A stretch of 64,000 nt of DNA from Conchiformibius steedae (GCF_014054725.1 NZ_CP059562.1:1-64000), one strand, 5' to 3'. Shown: positions 52,722-62,559, counted from the stretch's first letter. The notes: a model not told the origin generated them from the sequence alone. Program-made: numbers and translations.

Positions 52722-53300
52722 TTACAGATGCGGTAAAATGCGCGGGACAATTTTGTCGGGAGTGGAGCCGTGGCTGTTTTCACCGATGGCGTGCAATTTC
52801 CATTCGCCGTTATGACGGTATAATTTCGCCATAATTTGTGCGGTGTGATTGCCTTGTGCCGACAAATCGTAACGTGCCATTTCCTGACCGGTATCGCCGT
52901 TAATCAAACGGCAATAGGCATTTTCCACTTGGCTGAAATCCTGCCCCGTGTAATTGCTGACGGTAAAAACCAAGGATTTGATGTTTGCCGGCACACGGTT
53001 TAACGCCACGGCAATTTGTTCGTCATCGCCGTCGCCATCGCCGGTGCGGTTGTCGCCGCTGTGCTGCACCGTGCCGCATTCGCTGCGCAAATGGTTGAAA
53101 AAAACCACATCGCACAATTCGTTTTTGTCGTCAAACATCAGGCAGGAAGCGTCCAAATCAACCTCTTTACGCCCGCCCAAACCAAACAGACCTTTTTTCT
53201 TCACGGCGTCCCAACCCAAGCCCATCACCACTGAACGCAGGGTGTTATCGCTTTCTTTTGCCAAAGAAATTTTTTGACCTTTTTGCAAACTGATTGCCAT
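52722..53300 (-). CDS. TerD-family protein, TerZ-like
   Basis: 192-residue TerD domain protein with an insert after GLGWDA (VKKKGLFGLGGRKEVDLDAS), typical of TerZ-like members. The calcium loop [13 protein letters not shown] is intact. The C-terminus (NSHGSTPDKIVPRILPHL) differs from the other copies. Confidence 0.85.
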   Translation of the reverse strand: MAISLQKGQKISLAKESDNTLRSVVMGLGWDAVKKKGLFGLGGRKEVDLDASCLMFDDKNELCDVVFFNHLRSECGTVQHSGDNRTGDGDGDDEQIAVALNRVPANIKSLVFTVSNYTGQDFSQVENAYCRLINGDTGQEMARYDLSAQGNHTAQIMAKLYRHNGEWKLHAIGENSHGSTPDKIVPRILPHL

Positions 53301-53339
53301 GTTTTTCTCCTATAAGATTGCAATCCAAAACCGATGTGT

Positions 53340-53915
53340 TTACACATCCACACCAAAATGCTGTGCCAGTGCGGCTAATCCGCCTTGAAAACCCTGTCCC
53401 ACCGCTTTAAATTTCCATTCGCCGTTATGACGGTAAATTTCGCCAAAAATCATGGCGGTTTCTACCGATGCGTCTTCCGACAAATCAAAACGGGCAATTT
53501 CCACATCATTATCGGCATTGACACAGCGGATAAACGCGCTGGATACCTGTCCGAAATTCTGCCCGCGCTGTTGGGCTTCGTGAATGGTTACGGTAATCGC
53601 GATTTTGTCCACATCGGCAGGAATTTTACCCAATTCCACCACAATGGATTCATCATCGCCGTCGCCGTCGCCGGTGCGGTTGTCGCCGCTGTGCACCACC
53701 GCACCATTGTCGGAAGCAGGTTGGTTATAAAAAATAAAATCCGCATCCGAGCGTACTTTTCCCGCGCCGTTCAACAAGAATGCGCTGCCGTCCAAATCAA
53801 AGGCTTCGCCGTCTGTGGCGCGTACGTCCCAGCCCAAGCCGATAATCATTTTATTCAAACCGGGGGCTTCTTTGTTTAAATTGACGTTGCCGCCTTTTTG
53901 CAAACTGACTGCCAT
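53340..53915 (-). CDS. terD: TerD-family protein
   Basis: 191 residues with [20 protein letters not shown] and an intact calcium loop [13 protein letters not shown]. Nearly identical in pattern to the copy at 50101-50676, the clearest recent duplicate in the operon. Confidence 0.92.
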   Translation of the reverse strand: MAVSLQKGGNVNLNKEAPGLNKMIIGLGWDVRATDGEAFDLDGSAFLLNGAGKVRSDADFIFYNQPASDNGAVVHSGDNRTGDGDGDDESIVVELGKIPADVDKIAITVTIHEAQQRGQNFGQVSSAFIRCVNADNDVEIARFDLSEDASVETAMIFGEIYRHNGEWKFKAVGQGFQGGLAALAQHFGVDV

Positions 53916-53944
53916 AGTGCTCTCCTAACTACAAAAAATTCAGA

Positions 53945-54523
53945 TTATTCCACATTCACGCCATACTGCTCGCACAGGGCAAACAAACCGCCTGCATAAC
54001 CCTGTCCGATGGCGCGGAATTTCCATTCGCCGTTACGGCGGTACACCTCACCAAACACCATTGCCGTTTCGGTGCTGTAATCTTCCGATAAATCAAAGCG
54101 CAATACTTCCATATCGGTTTCATGGTTTACCAAACGCACAAAAGCATTGCTTACCTGACCAAAATTTTGTCTGCGTAATTCGGCATCATGAATGGTAACG
54201 GTAATAAACAAAGATTGAATATTGGCGGGAATTTTCGCCAAATCCACAATTACGGATTCATCGTCGCCATCGCCGTCGCCGGTCAGGTTGTCGCCCGTAT
54301 GCTGTACCGAACCGCATGGCGAAATTAACTGATTATAAAAAATAAAACAAGAATCGGAAGGCACTTTGCCATTATCGGTGGTCATAAACACGCTGGCATC
54401 CAAATCAAACGGCTGTCCGTCGCTGCTGCGTGCGTCCCAGCCCAAGCCAATCAGAATACGCGTTAAGGTGGGGTCGGTTTTATTCAGGGAAACGTTTTGA
54501 CCCTTACTTAAGGTTACTGCCAT
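53945..54523 (-). CDS. TerD/TerE-family protein
   Basis: 192 residues. [21 protein letters not shown] and the calcium loop [13 protein letters not shown] place it in the TerD/TerE group; the loop has L in place of the usual R. It is the first of the TerD series behind terC. Confidence 0.88.
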   Translation of the reverse strand: MAVTLSKGQNVSLNKTDPTLTRILIGLGWDARSSDGQPFDLDASVFMTTDNGKVPSDSCFIFYNQLISPCGSVQHTGDNLTGDGDGDDESVIVDLAKIPANIQSLFITVTIHDAELRRQNFGQVSNAFVRLVNHETDMEVLRFDLSEDYSTETAMVFGEVYRRNGEWKFRAIGQGYAGGLFALCEQYGVNVE

Positions 54524-54584
54524 AATGGTTTCTTTACTGACTGTTTAACACATAGGGCTGTACAACAGGCACAGCCCCTTACAC

Positions 54585-55652
54585 TCAATCTTTATTGTCT
54601 TCTTTTTCAGGGAAAACAAACGATGCGGCAATACCGATAGACAACACCACCAATACCACCAGCAAAGACGTATTGGGCGAAATATCCCAGCCGTGATGCC
54701 ATAAATGATTGGTTGCCGCCAATGCCAATTTGACCGCAATAAAAAACAGCAAGCAAATCACCGCTTTTTCCAAATGCACCAAATAACCTTTTAAGGCTTC
54801 CAAAACAAAATACATGGTACGCAAACCCAAAATGGCAAACATCATCGCGCTGTACACGATTAAAGGTTCTTTAGACACGGCAATCACCGCAGGTACGCTG
54901 TCAAAGGCAAACATCACGTCTGACAGCTCAATCACCGCTAAACACAAAAATAACGGCGTCGCCACCCACGCACCTTTTTTCAGCGGATGCGGATGGCTGT
55001 TTTCGGGGTGTTTCACATCTTCGCCCGCCAATTCCAAACGCACATCGGGATGCGCTGCACGGGCTTCTTCCAATTCTTTGGCATTTAAGAAAAAGTTATG
55101 CCCGAACAAACGCGGCCACACCGGAAAAAAACGGTGCACCCAACGATAAGCCAAATGTTCGGAATAATCTTCGTTTTCATCGTCTTCATCGTTGTTTTTC
55201 AGCATCATAACGGCAGTCCAACCCACCACTGCGGCGAAAATTAACTCCACATAAGGTCCGAATGCCAGCAACCCCGTACCAATTGCCACAAATATCATAC
55301 GGAACACAATCGCACCGATAATGCCCCAATACAATACACGGTGGCGATATCCTTCCGGTACTTTAAACCAAGTAAAAATCGCCATCATAACAAACAGGTT
55401 ATCAACCGACAGCACTTTTTCCAGTGCATAGCCCGTGTAAAACAGGCTGGCGGTTTCGCTGCCGTGATGCACCCACAAATACCCGCCAAATGCCACAGAT
55501 ACCAGCACCCAAAACACCGACCACAAGGACGCGCTTTTTAAGGACATGGGTTTGTCGTCTTTGTGGGCATATAAATCAATTAAGATTGCACCTACCGACA
55601 AAATCACGAAAACAGCCACCGTTTCCACAGGAAAACCCAGATGCTCGTTCAT
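54585..55652 (-). CDS. terC: TerC-family integral membrane protein
   Basis: 355 residues with about eight or nine hydrophobic segments. The TerC signatures EKVLSVDNLFV and ELSDVMFAFDSVPAV are in transmembrane helices, with acidic residues suited to divalent metal binding. A cytoplasmic charged loop (NNDEDDENEDYSEH) is present. TerC anchors the TerD-type proteins at the membrane and is linked to metal, especially manganese, handling. Confidence 0.93.
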   Translation of the reverse strand: MNEHLGFPVETVAVFVILSVGAILIDLYAHKDDKPMSLKSASLWSVFWVLVSVAFGGYLWVHHGSETASLFYTGYALEKVLSVDNLFVMMAIFTWFKVPEGYRHRVLYWGIIGAIVFRMIFVAIGTGLLAFGPYVELIFAAVVGWTAVMMLKNNDEDDENEDYSEHLAYRWVHRFFPVWPRLFGHNFFLNAKELEEARAAHPDVRLELAGEDVKHPENSHPHPLKKGAWVATPLFLCLAVIELSDVMFAFDSVPAVIAVSKEPLIVYSAMMFAILGLRTMYFVLEALKGYLVHLEKAVICLLFFIAVKLALAATNHLWHHGWDISPNTSLLVVLVVLSIGIAASFVFPEKEDNKD

Positions 55653-55714
55653 TATTATTCTCTCTTTTCAAATCAGGTTAAAAATTAAAAAATCCGTTGG
55701 TTTCAAAACAGAAT

Positions 55715-57214
55715 CTAATTGCCTGCCATTTGCACCACAATCAAACGTCCGCCTGTTCCTTTTTGCAATAAAATCTGCACGCCGTCTGCCAGTTTAACCT
55801 TGCCGCCGATGGGAACGGGGGTTTTTTGCACCACATCGTGCATTTCGGGCAATTTTTCGTTTACCAGCCACCAATCGCCGTTATGTAAAAGAAAGTAACC
55901 TACCCTTTTAGCATCTTCCGTGCTTAAACGCTCGTTGGGAAAAACATTGCTGTCGGCATGCCATTTAAATAAGGATTGTCCGCTGTATACCATAATGCGG
56001 TGATTATCGGGACGGTAGCTGCCATTGGGCGCGGCAGAATATAAATTTAATACGGGCAGGCTGCCCGAATGCGGCGTACCGCAAAACGGACACACGGGGT
56101 TTCTGCGGTTATCAAAGGCGTAAAACTTTTGCTTACAATCCGCATTGGCACAAGGTTGCAACAAATCTACGGTTTTAACCAAGGCACGTTCCCATTCGTC
56201 TGCGGTCGGACGTTTGTTCGGATCGTGCAAGCCGTCAATAAAAGCCTGTTCAAACAGTTTGGCAATATAGCTGCCGCACACCGTATAAGGCATTTTGTCC
56301 GTGTCTTTCCACGGTAATTCGCTGGGTTTGACATTGGCTGTTTTAATGCGGTTGCTGCGGTCGTTAGGGTGCTCCACAAACAAGGCTTGACTGCCCATTG
56401 CCAGCGTTTCATCATTTTGGGTGTCGTTGGGGTCGTGAATTTTATCGCCGCGCAAGGGGTGGCGGTACAATAAATACATATAAATCAATACCGCCAAAGC
56501 ATGTAAATCAGTGGTTCGGCTGGGCAGTTTGCGCTGCGGGTCGTCTGTGGGCAAATGGGCAGTAGCAACCACTTCGGGCGCGATAAAATCGGGTGTACCC
56601 ACCACAGACGGCGGATGTTTTCCCGGCACCACCAAGCCGTCAATATCAATCAAGCACGCCTGACCGCTCACAGGGTCAATCAGGCAGTTTTTATAACCCA
56701 AATCGCTGTGGCTCAACCCCGCCATATGCATACGCCTTACCGCCCTCGCCAGCATAATGCAGATTTTCAAATGGCTCATCCAATCACCCAATTCGCGCGG
56801 GTCTAAAAATTTTTGGCGGTTAGACGCACTGGCAAACCATTTTCCATCCTTTTCTTTGCCTTTAATCCCCAGCATATCATTGTTTTGGCTGCCATGTTCA
56901 AAGAAAAAGCAATCGCGGTAAAACGGCGACACCACGCCCAAATGTCCTTCATGTTCCACCACGGCGGTGGGCCAGCAATACAGTTTTTTCAGATACTCCC
57001 CGCCTTCCTGTTCAAAAATGCGCTCACGGTAACGCCCTGCAATCATTTCCAAACGTTCGCGCACGGCAGGGTCGGCTTTTTCGCGGAAAAACGCCACCAC
57101 ATAATCGCCATCGGGGGAAAATTTCACATCTTTCATCCCCCCTTGTGCTTTTACCTCATCAATAAAACGTATGGTTTGACCATTGGTTGCGGTAACAGTA
57201 ATAATTTTACTCAT
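55715..57214 (-). CDS. Ser/Thr protein kinase-like protein of the ter operon
   Basis: 499 residues. A eukaryotic-type kinase core is visible: H169-S-D171-L with N176 (catalytic loop), D190-I-D-G in place of DFG, and GTPDFIAPEV (activation segment with APE). A zinc ribbon (CANADCKQKF, then CPFCGT) and a C-terminal beta-rich domain follow. It overlaps the phosphatase gene by one base (TAATG). Kinase, PP2C phosphatase and vWA protein together form the TerY-phosphorylation triad described by comparative genomics. Confidence 0.85.
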   Translation of the reverse strand: MSKIITVTATNGQTIRFIDEVKAQGGMKDVKFSPDGDYVVAFFREKADPAVRERLEMIAGRYRERIFEQEGGEYLKKLYCWPTAVVEHEGHLGVVSPFYRDCFFFEHGSQNNDMLGIKGKEKDGKWFASASNRQKFLDPRELGDWMSHLKICIMLARAVRRMHMAGLSHSDLGYKNCLIDPVSGQACLIDIDGLVVPGKHPPSVVGTPDFIAPEVVATAHLPTDDPQRKLPSRTTDLHALAVLIYMYLLYRHPLRGDKIHDPNDTQNDETLAMGSQALFVEHPNDRSNRIKTANVKPSELPWKDTDKMPYTVCGSYIAKLFEQAFIDGLHDPNKRPTADEWERALVKTVDLLQPCANADCKQKFYAFDNRRNPVCPFCGTPHSGSLPVLNLYSAAPNGSYRPDNHRIMVYSGQSLFKWHADSNVFPNERLSTEDAKRVGYFLLHNGDWWLVNEKLPEMHDVVQKTPVPIGGKVKLADGVQILLQKGTGGRLIVVQMAGN

Positions 57215-58950
57215 TATTTTCCACCTTCCTGATAATGGTTTTGCGGTGCGTGATGAGGAATAAACAATGCCAACGTGCGGTCATCGTGGTTGCCGGGCGA
57301 CCAAAAATCCAACCAATGAATCAATGCTTCAGCACTGTCTGCCGCTGCCAAAGGCTCTTGTAATTCATCCCACAATTTCTGCCATTCTTCTGCCTGTGCC
57401 AAACGGGCTTCGGTTTCAAATTTGGCATCCGACACCCCATCCGTCATCACCATCACGGTGGGTTTTTGCTCGGTATAATGCGTTTGTAAACGTTTTTGCA
57501 ATTGTTCGGGCTGTACTTCCTGCGCCGACAAAAAACGGGTTTCGCCGGAATACGCACCACTGTCTGCTTCACCCAATAAAATAACTTGTTGGCTCTGCGG
57601 CAACCACAACGCCGCCGCACCGTCGCCCACCCAATACGCCGCCGACAACCAACGTCCATCTTTTGCGGGCATGGTCAGCACCACCAACAGGGTACACGAC
57701 AGACTTTTTAAAGCCAAACCGTTTTGTTTTGCCACTTTATTTTGTTCTGCACAAGCAGCATAAGCAGCTTGTTCCAACAAACTTTTTAATACATCCTCTT
57801 GCTGTTGAATATCCAATACCGGTAATTTGTAAAAATCCTTTTCCGGATGATGCAAAAATTCCTTTACCGTATCGCGCACGGCATGTACCACCACTTGCGA
57901 ACCCAAACGCGAAAACTCCGCACTGCCCGCCCCGTCTGATACCGCCAACAAATGCACACGGCTGGCTTCATCATAGTACAAAGCAAAATCATCATCGCAA
58001 AACAAACCCTTATGCGCATGAGAACGCCCACGCACCCGTGCAGCAATCAAACGTCCCTCATCTGTGGTCAGATTAAGTTTGTCTTGGTCGGGTTTGGCAA
58101 AACGGTCGTTTTGATTAGACGGTATGTTTTCCCATAAATCTTTCGGGTCGGGATTAACAAAAACAGTCTGCTCGCCATTCTCAAAAAACTCTCTTCTTGC
58201 CCAACCTCTATTAACCCAATAACGATATTTAATCCGCACATTATTGCTGTATTGGGGCGTGCCGCTAATTGCGTGTGTTTCTTTATCCCAAAACAAACCG
58301 ATATCTGCAGGTATAATCTGCAAAATTTCAACCTCTGCAGGCAACGGGGCTTTATAAGGCTTGCCCTTATTGGCGTTCGGCAAACTGAAGGTATTTTGTG
58401 GTGCTTGAGCGCGTTGCCCTATGGGTTTTGCCTGTGCCAAAGCATCTGTAGAAATATGATTTAAAATGGTTTTATTTGATACGGGACGCATGGTTTCTGT
58501 TTGTGTATCCGGTACATCGGTTTGCGTATCGCTGACTGCTTGCACTTGGTATTCGCTGTTTTCGTTTTCCGACAAAATAGATTCCGGATGATGTTGCCCG
58601 TCAGAATGTTCAAGCCGGATAGTTTCTTCATCTGCAATAGCTTGAGTTTGATGATTTTTTTCTAATGCGCTGGAATCAATTTCCCGCTGCATGCTTGGAG
58701 CACTGTTTTCTTCAGCAGCAGGGGCTAATAGGGTTTCCTGATGATGGTTCGGTTGTTTATCATCATTCTGATGCAACTTGTGCCAACCATCATTCAAAAT
58801 TCTTATAATCTCATAATTGTTGCAAATATTATCTTTATTATCATCAAATTTTTCTCGTAAAAATCTTAATAACTGTTCATCTTCTGCTTGAATTATTTTT
58901 TGTAGAAAAGTACGTATATTTTTCAATTTTTTTATAGTCTCTTGATTCAT
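57214..58950 (-). CDS. PP2C-family protein phosphatase with N-terminal extension
   Basis: 578 residues. The C-terminal half is a PP2C domain: VSDGAGSAEFSRLGSQ, WVGDGAAALW, MVMTDGVSD and NHDDRTLALF carry the metal-binding aspartates. A low-complexity middle stretch precedes a small beta-sandwich-like module (IPADIGLFWDKETHAISGTP) that looks like a putative Ig (He_PIG) domain. It presumably reverses phosphorylation by the adjacent kinase, with TerY-type proteins as candidate substrates. Confidence 0.85.
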   Translation of the reverse strand: MNQETIKKLKNIRTFLQKIIQAEDEQLLRFLREKFDDNKDNICNNYEIIRILNDGWHKLHQNDDKQPNHHQETLLAPAAEENSAPSMQREIDSSALEKNHQTQAIADEETIRLEHSDGQHHPESILSENENSEYQVQAVSDTQTDVPDTQTETMRPVSNKTILNHISTDALAQAKPIGQRAQAPQNTFSLPNANKGKPYKAPLPAEVEILQIIPADIGLFWDKETHAISGTPQYSNNVRIKYRYWVNRGWARREFFENGEQTVFVNPDPKDLWENIPSNQNDRFAKPDQDKLNLTTDEGRLIAARVRGRSHAHKGLFCDDDFALYYDEASRVHLLAVSDGAGSAEFSRLGSQVVVHAVRDTVKEFLHHPEKDFYKLPVLDIQQQEDVLKSLLEQAAYAACAEQNKVAKQNGLALKSLSCTLLVVLTMPAKDGRWLSAAYWVGDGAAALWLPQSQQVILLGEADSGAYSGETRFLSAQEVQPEQLQKRLQTHYTEQKPTVMVMTDGVSDAKFETEARLAQAEEWQKLWDELQEPLAAADSAEALIHWLDFWSPGNHDDRTLALFIPHHAPQNHYQEGGK

Positions 58951-58977
58951 AATAATTTCCTTTAGTTTAATCCAACC

Positions 58978-60024
58978 CTAACCGCGTGAACGGGCAATAT
59001 CAAAGTCCCCTTCTGCCGCACCCATATACAATTGCTTACTGCAGGCAGGACAAACGGCTTCGCCTTCACCTTCTACGCACAGCACCTGCCCGCAACCGCC
59101 GCAAGTTGCCAAGCCATAGGGCGCACCGCAATGCGGACACCCTCCCCCGCCCATCAAACGCGATGCGGCAACGGTTTGGGTATTGACACGGCTGTCCGAC
59201 CATTCCGCATAATCGGCTTCTACGGCAAATACGCCGACATAACGGTAAACTTGCGGGCTTTGTTTGTTAAAAAACGGAATATCCGCCATATCGGGCAAAC
59301 GTTCGTATTTCATCAGGTAAGGTAATTTGGTTTTAGAACACAATCCGTTGATAATCACATAATTTTCGTCAATGGCAATGGCTTCTTCCAAATTTTTGAC
59401 CAGCGACAAGACGGAGTTTTGTTTGTCTAAAGTAACCGGTACATCTACGCCCAAGCTGCGGCTTTGTGATGAAACGGATTGGGAAATCCAATGGATAAAT
59501 TCTTTGAAATCGTTTTCGTTACACTGCTCCAAACGCAATGTTTCTTGACTGATGCCGCTTAACAGCGACAAATCGGCAAACGCGCCAATGCCGATGGAAA
59601 TTAAAGTGGCTCTTGTAGAAAAATATTTTTGCCAACGGGCGATGGCGGAAGCAGGATTGTCGGTGGCGCTACCGTCTGACATAAAATACACCACAGGTTT
59701 CCAATCGCCTTTTTGCTGCGGGGTATTGCGTACCACCTGACGGTCAATTTCGTCCATTACATGATTTAACGCCATGCCGATAGATGTGCCGCCGCCCACA
59801 GGCAGACGCGGGGGATAAAACACGGGCAATTCCACCAAAGGTACTATGGTTTTGGCAACGCCGGCAAAGGCAATCACCGACAAATACACGGTTTCCAAAG
59901 CATAAGGGTCTTTGCGCAAGGCATCAATCAAACGGGCAATGCCTTCCTGCATATGGCGCAAATGATTGCCTACCATGCTTTCCGAAACATCAATCACCAA
60001 AAAAATCGGCAAACGGCGCATCAT
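58978..60024 (-). CDS. terY: vWA-domain TerY-type protein with C-terminal zinc ribbons
   Basis: 348 residues (start at 60021 also possible). The vWA domain has an altered metal site DVSESM instead of DTSGSM. A C-terminal cysteine cluster (CPHCGAPYG, CGGCGQVLC, CPACSKQ) forms two zinc ribbons. This is the TerY-C architecture expected beside a kinase and PP2C phosphatase. Confidence 0.86.
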   Translation of the reverse strand: MMRRLPIFLVIDVSESMVGNHLRHMQEGIARLIDALRKDPYALETVYLSVIAFAGVAKTIVPLVELPVFYPPRLPVGGGTSIGMALNHVMDEIDRQVVRNTPQQKGDWKPVVYFMSDGSATDNPASAIARWQKYFSTRATLISIGIGAFADLSLLSGISQETLRLEQCNENDFKEFIHWISQSVSSQSRSLGVDVPVTLDKQNSVLSLVKNLEEAIAIDENYVIINGLCSKTKLPYLMKYERLPDMADIPFFNKQSPQVYRYVGVFAVEADYAEWSDSRVNTQTVAASRLMGGGGCPHCGAPYGLATCGGCGQVLCVEGEGEAVCPACSKQLYMGAAEGDFDIARSRG

Positions 60025-60033
60025 GCTTCCCCT

Positions 60034-60672
60034 TTACAAAACCACATTGATTTCGGGCGGCGGCGGTGGCAGCTCGTTCCCCACCGAACTACCCACGCTG
60101 ACACTGGTGCTGGCAACGGCTGCCGATACCCATTGGAAAAATTTGGCAAAAGAAGCAGCATCCATAATATCTAAAGACACCACGGTATCGGTCAATTGTT
60201 TTAAATAGGCGGCATCGGCTTTGGGTCCTGCGGCACACGCCACAATATTACCGAAACCCAATTGTTTGATAGTCGGGATAATTTCACTATAAACCAATAA
60301 ATCGGTGGGTTTACCGTCGGTTAATACGATTAAAATCGGACGCCAATCGCCTTTTTGCTGCGGCGTGCCGACAATCCGGTCGCGCCGAACCGCATCGGCA
60401 ATGTGTTCCAGCACCCCGCCCAAAAACGTCGCCCCGCTTTCGGGACACACAATTTCAGGCAGCACCACCTGTTCCAAGGGTGTCAGCGGCAAAACCGTTT
60501 TAATGTGGCTGTCAAAAGTGGTAATGCTTAAATGCACACTTTCCAAAGCATACGGGTTTTGCCGCAGCGATGCCATCAGCGATTGCAAACCCGTATTAAC
60601 CGCTTCAATCGGCTCGCCGCGCATGGAACCTGAAGTATCAATACAAATATAAGTTAAAAGTCGGCGGGACAT
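60034..60672 (-). CDS. terY: vWA-domain TerY-type protein
   Basis: 212 residues with an intact MIDAS motif DTSGSMRGEP, a Thr-bearing segment SGATFLGGVLEHI and LTDGKPTD. The short C-terminal tail ends in PPPPEINVVL, almost the same as the copy at 61490 (PPPPEVNVVL), so the two arose by duplication. Confidence 0.88.
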   Translation of the reverse strand: MSRRLLTYICIDTSGSMRGEPIEAVNTGLQSLMASLRQNPYALESVHLSITTFDSHIKTVLPLTPLEQVVLPEIVCPESGATFLGGVLEHIADAVRRDRIVGTPQQKGDWRPILIVLTDGKPTDLLVYSEIIPTIKQLGFGNIVACAAGPKADAAYLKQLTDTVVSLDIMDAASFAKFFQWVSAAVASTSVSVGSSVGNELPPPPPEINVVL

Positions 60673-60708
60673 ACGATTCCTTACTTTAATTCATCGGCTG
60701 TATTTCAA

Positions 60709-60749
60709 TATAAAGTTGATTAAAATTGTTTTTATTTTTATCAACCATA
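60709..60749. mobile_element. MITE relic, 41 bp
   Basis: TATAAAGTTGATTAAAAT at the left and ATTTTTATCAACCATA at the right are the two MITE ends almost back to back, with the core deleted and an extra AA near the left tip. Confidence 0.6.
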
Positions 60750-60808
60750 AAACGGGGCAAATTGAAAAAACCGCCTGAAATACCCGTATCGGCATTGCAG
60801 GCAAATAA

Positions 60809-61432
60809 TTAATAAGGCAGATAGTTTTTCAATAAATCCACAAAACGGTCGGTTTCGGCAAATTCGCCAATCGCGCTAAACAGCCAGCCGCCGTTCCCAT
60901 CCCGCTCGGCACGGGCAAAGGTCATGGCGCAGTGCGCACGGTTTTCGGCACGCCCGCCAATATCATAACGGCAGATTTCCACACCTTTGGCATCTGCGGC
61001 ACGAATAGAAGCACGGCTCACCCCCGCAAACGACTGTCCGCGTTCTTTTCCTTTAAAAATAACCACCAAAAACACAATCGCCGTATAGCATTCGGGCAAG
61101 GTATCCAAATCCACCATAATGGTTTCATCATCATCTGCCCCCGCCGAACCGGTGCGGTTATCGCCGCTCAAACGGATTTTGCCGCTCGGATGCACCAGCG
61201 AATTGTAAAAAACCACATCGCTGTCAATCAAAGTATGACGCCCGTTGGCACTGACTACACCCAAATTGGCAACCTGACCGTGTTCGTCCAACAAAAATGC
61301 AATGGCGTCCAAATCATATTCTGGCCGGGTTTCCGCCACATCCCAGCCCAAGCCCACATGCAGGCGCGACAGGTCAAACCCGCTGTTTTTACGCAGGCTT
61401 ACCCCCTGTCCCTTTTTCAAACTGATGGCCAT
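60809..61432 (-). CDS. TerD-family protein, TerX-like
   Basis: 207 residues. GLGWDVAETRPEYDLDAIAF and the calcium loop GDNRTGSAGADDDE mark a TerD domain of the diverged TerX/TerZ kind. It lies between two vWA genes rather than with the other TerD genes. Confidence 0.85.
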   Translation of the reverse strand: MAISLKKGQGVSLRKNSGFDLSRLHVGLGWDVAETRPEYDLDAIAFLLDEHGQVANLGVVSANGRHTLIDSDVVFYNSLVHPSGKIRLSGDNRTGSAGADDDETIMVDLDTLPECYTAIVFLVVIFKGKERGQSFAGVSRASIRAADAKGVEICRYDIGGRAENRAHCAMTFARAERDGNGGWLFSAIGEFAETDRFVDLLKNYLPY

Positions 61433-61489
61433 ACTGTTTTACCTTACCATTTTAAACAGCAATTCAGATTAGGGCATTTCCCCAGTACT

Positions 61490-62128
61490 TTACAACACCA
61501 CGTTCACTTCCGGCGGCGGCGGCGGCAGTTCGTCCAAACCGCTGACTTCCTTCCCGCCATTTTCAACTTTTTGGCTGGACACCGAAATAGACGAAGACAC
61601 CCATTTGAAAAAGCTGCGGATAGACGCAGTATCCGCCGTATCCAAAGACACCACGGTTTCCGTAATTTGTTTTAAGGTTTCGCCATCCGCATAAGGACCT
61701 GCGGCACACGCCACAAACGGACCTGTTTTAATCTGGCGCAATGCCTGAATACCCCGTGCCAAATCATCGGTAGGCGAGCCATCCGACAGCAAAAACACCA
61801 TCGGTTTCCAATCGCCTTTTACTTCCGCACTGCCTTTAACCACTTCACGGTTCACACAATCTGCCAACAAGCTTAATGCCTCGCCCATTGCCGTTACGCC
61901 TGAAGCCTGTATATCGGGAATTTGAAAATTAATCAGTTCGGTTAAAGGGGTTATTTGTTTCGCTTGATTGTCAAAGGTAATCACCGACAAATAAGCCGTT
62001 TCCAAAGCATAAGGATCCTGACGCAAAGCCGAAACCAATACCTGAATACCGTTACGCACCGCTTCAATGGCTTCGCCCTGCATTGAACCGGACGTATCAA
62101 TTAATAAATAAACCGGTAAACGTCTCAT
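61490..62128 (-). CDS. terY: vWA-domain TerY-type protein, first gene of the ter operon
   Basis: 212 residues. MIDAS motif DTSGSMQGEA, GVTAMGEAL and LLSDGSPTDD are present, and the tail ends PPPPEVNVVL. It is the first gene of the 12-kb operon, with the heptamer repeat at 62196-62251 starting 68 bases upstream of its start codon. Confidence 0.88.
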   Translation of the reverse strand: MRRLPVYLLIDTSGSMQGEAIEAVRNGIQVLVSALRQDPYALETAYLSVITFDNQAKQITPLTELINFQIPDIQASGVTAMGEALSLLADCVNREVVKGSAEVKGDWKPMVFLLSDGSPTDDLARGIQALRQIKTGPFVACAAGPYADGETLKQITETVVSLDTADTASIRSFFKWVSSSISVSSQKVENGGKEVSGLDELPPPPPEVNVVL

Positions 62129-62195
62129 ATTTAATGCCCCCTAAACTAAAATTAAAAATAATTAATTAGAAAGAAAAATCCAAAAAATAATAATT

Positions 62196-62251
62196 GATAT
62201 ATGATATATGATATATGATATATGATATATGATATATGATATATGATATAT
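62196..62251. repeat. Eight perfect tandem GATATAT heptamers
   Basis: Seven-base unit repeated eight times without a mismatch, between the ter operon start (62128) and the Fic gene. Such tracts change copy number by polymerase slippage. Each unit changes spacing by seven bases, so promoter strength of the ter operon could vary among cells. Confidence 0.9.
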
Positions 62252-62422
62252 CAATCAAGTAAATCACTTACCCACAATTGTTTGTGTAAATAAAATGTAA
62301 TTACATGGAATTATAAGATAAAACGCATTTTATGTAAACAAAAACTGAAATAAGTTTAAAAAAATTTGCACTAAATATTTCGCCCAATTACATATTGAAA
62401 AACTTGCTGCCTCAACAGTTCA

Positions 62423-62440
62423 TTTTCGCGTCCGCGAAAA
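62423..62440. repeat. Third copy of the parS-like palindrome
   Basis: TTTTCGCGTCCGCGAAAA, identical to the copy at 1911-1928, over 60 kb away and directly abutting the MITE. Confidence 0.7.
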
Positions 62441-62502
62441 TATAGCGGATAAAAACGAGACAAGGCGATAACGCCGTATCGTTGCGATTTTAATCCACTA
62501 TA
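62441..62502. mobile_element. Correia-like MITE, 62-bp internally deleted copy
   Basis: Starts TATAGCGGAT and ends ATCCACTATA. The AAAAACGAGACAAGGCGATA side is joined directly to the CGTATCGTTGCGATTTTAAT side, so the inner 45 bases of the 107-bp form are missing. Confidence 0.8.
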
Positions 62503-62559
62503 AATACGATAAACAGATATAATAAAGCAATATCAAACCACCATCATTTTATACACATT

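Larger units (their letters stand above)
62129..62559. promoter_or_regulatory. Divergent intergenic region of the ter operon and Fic gene
   Basis: Holds the heptamer tract (62196-62251), an AT-rich stretch with no recognised gene, an 18-bp palindrome TTTTCGCGTCCGCGAAAA (62423-62440) and the 62-bp MITE (62441-62502). Promoters for both flanking units must lie here. Confidence 0.6.

Noticed and set aside
62196-62251. Tandem heptamers as a CRISPR-like array
   Set aside because: The units are seven bases and contiguous, without spacers, and no cas genes are near.
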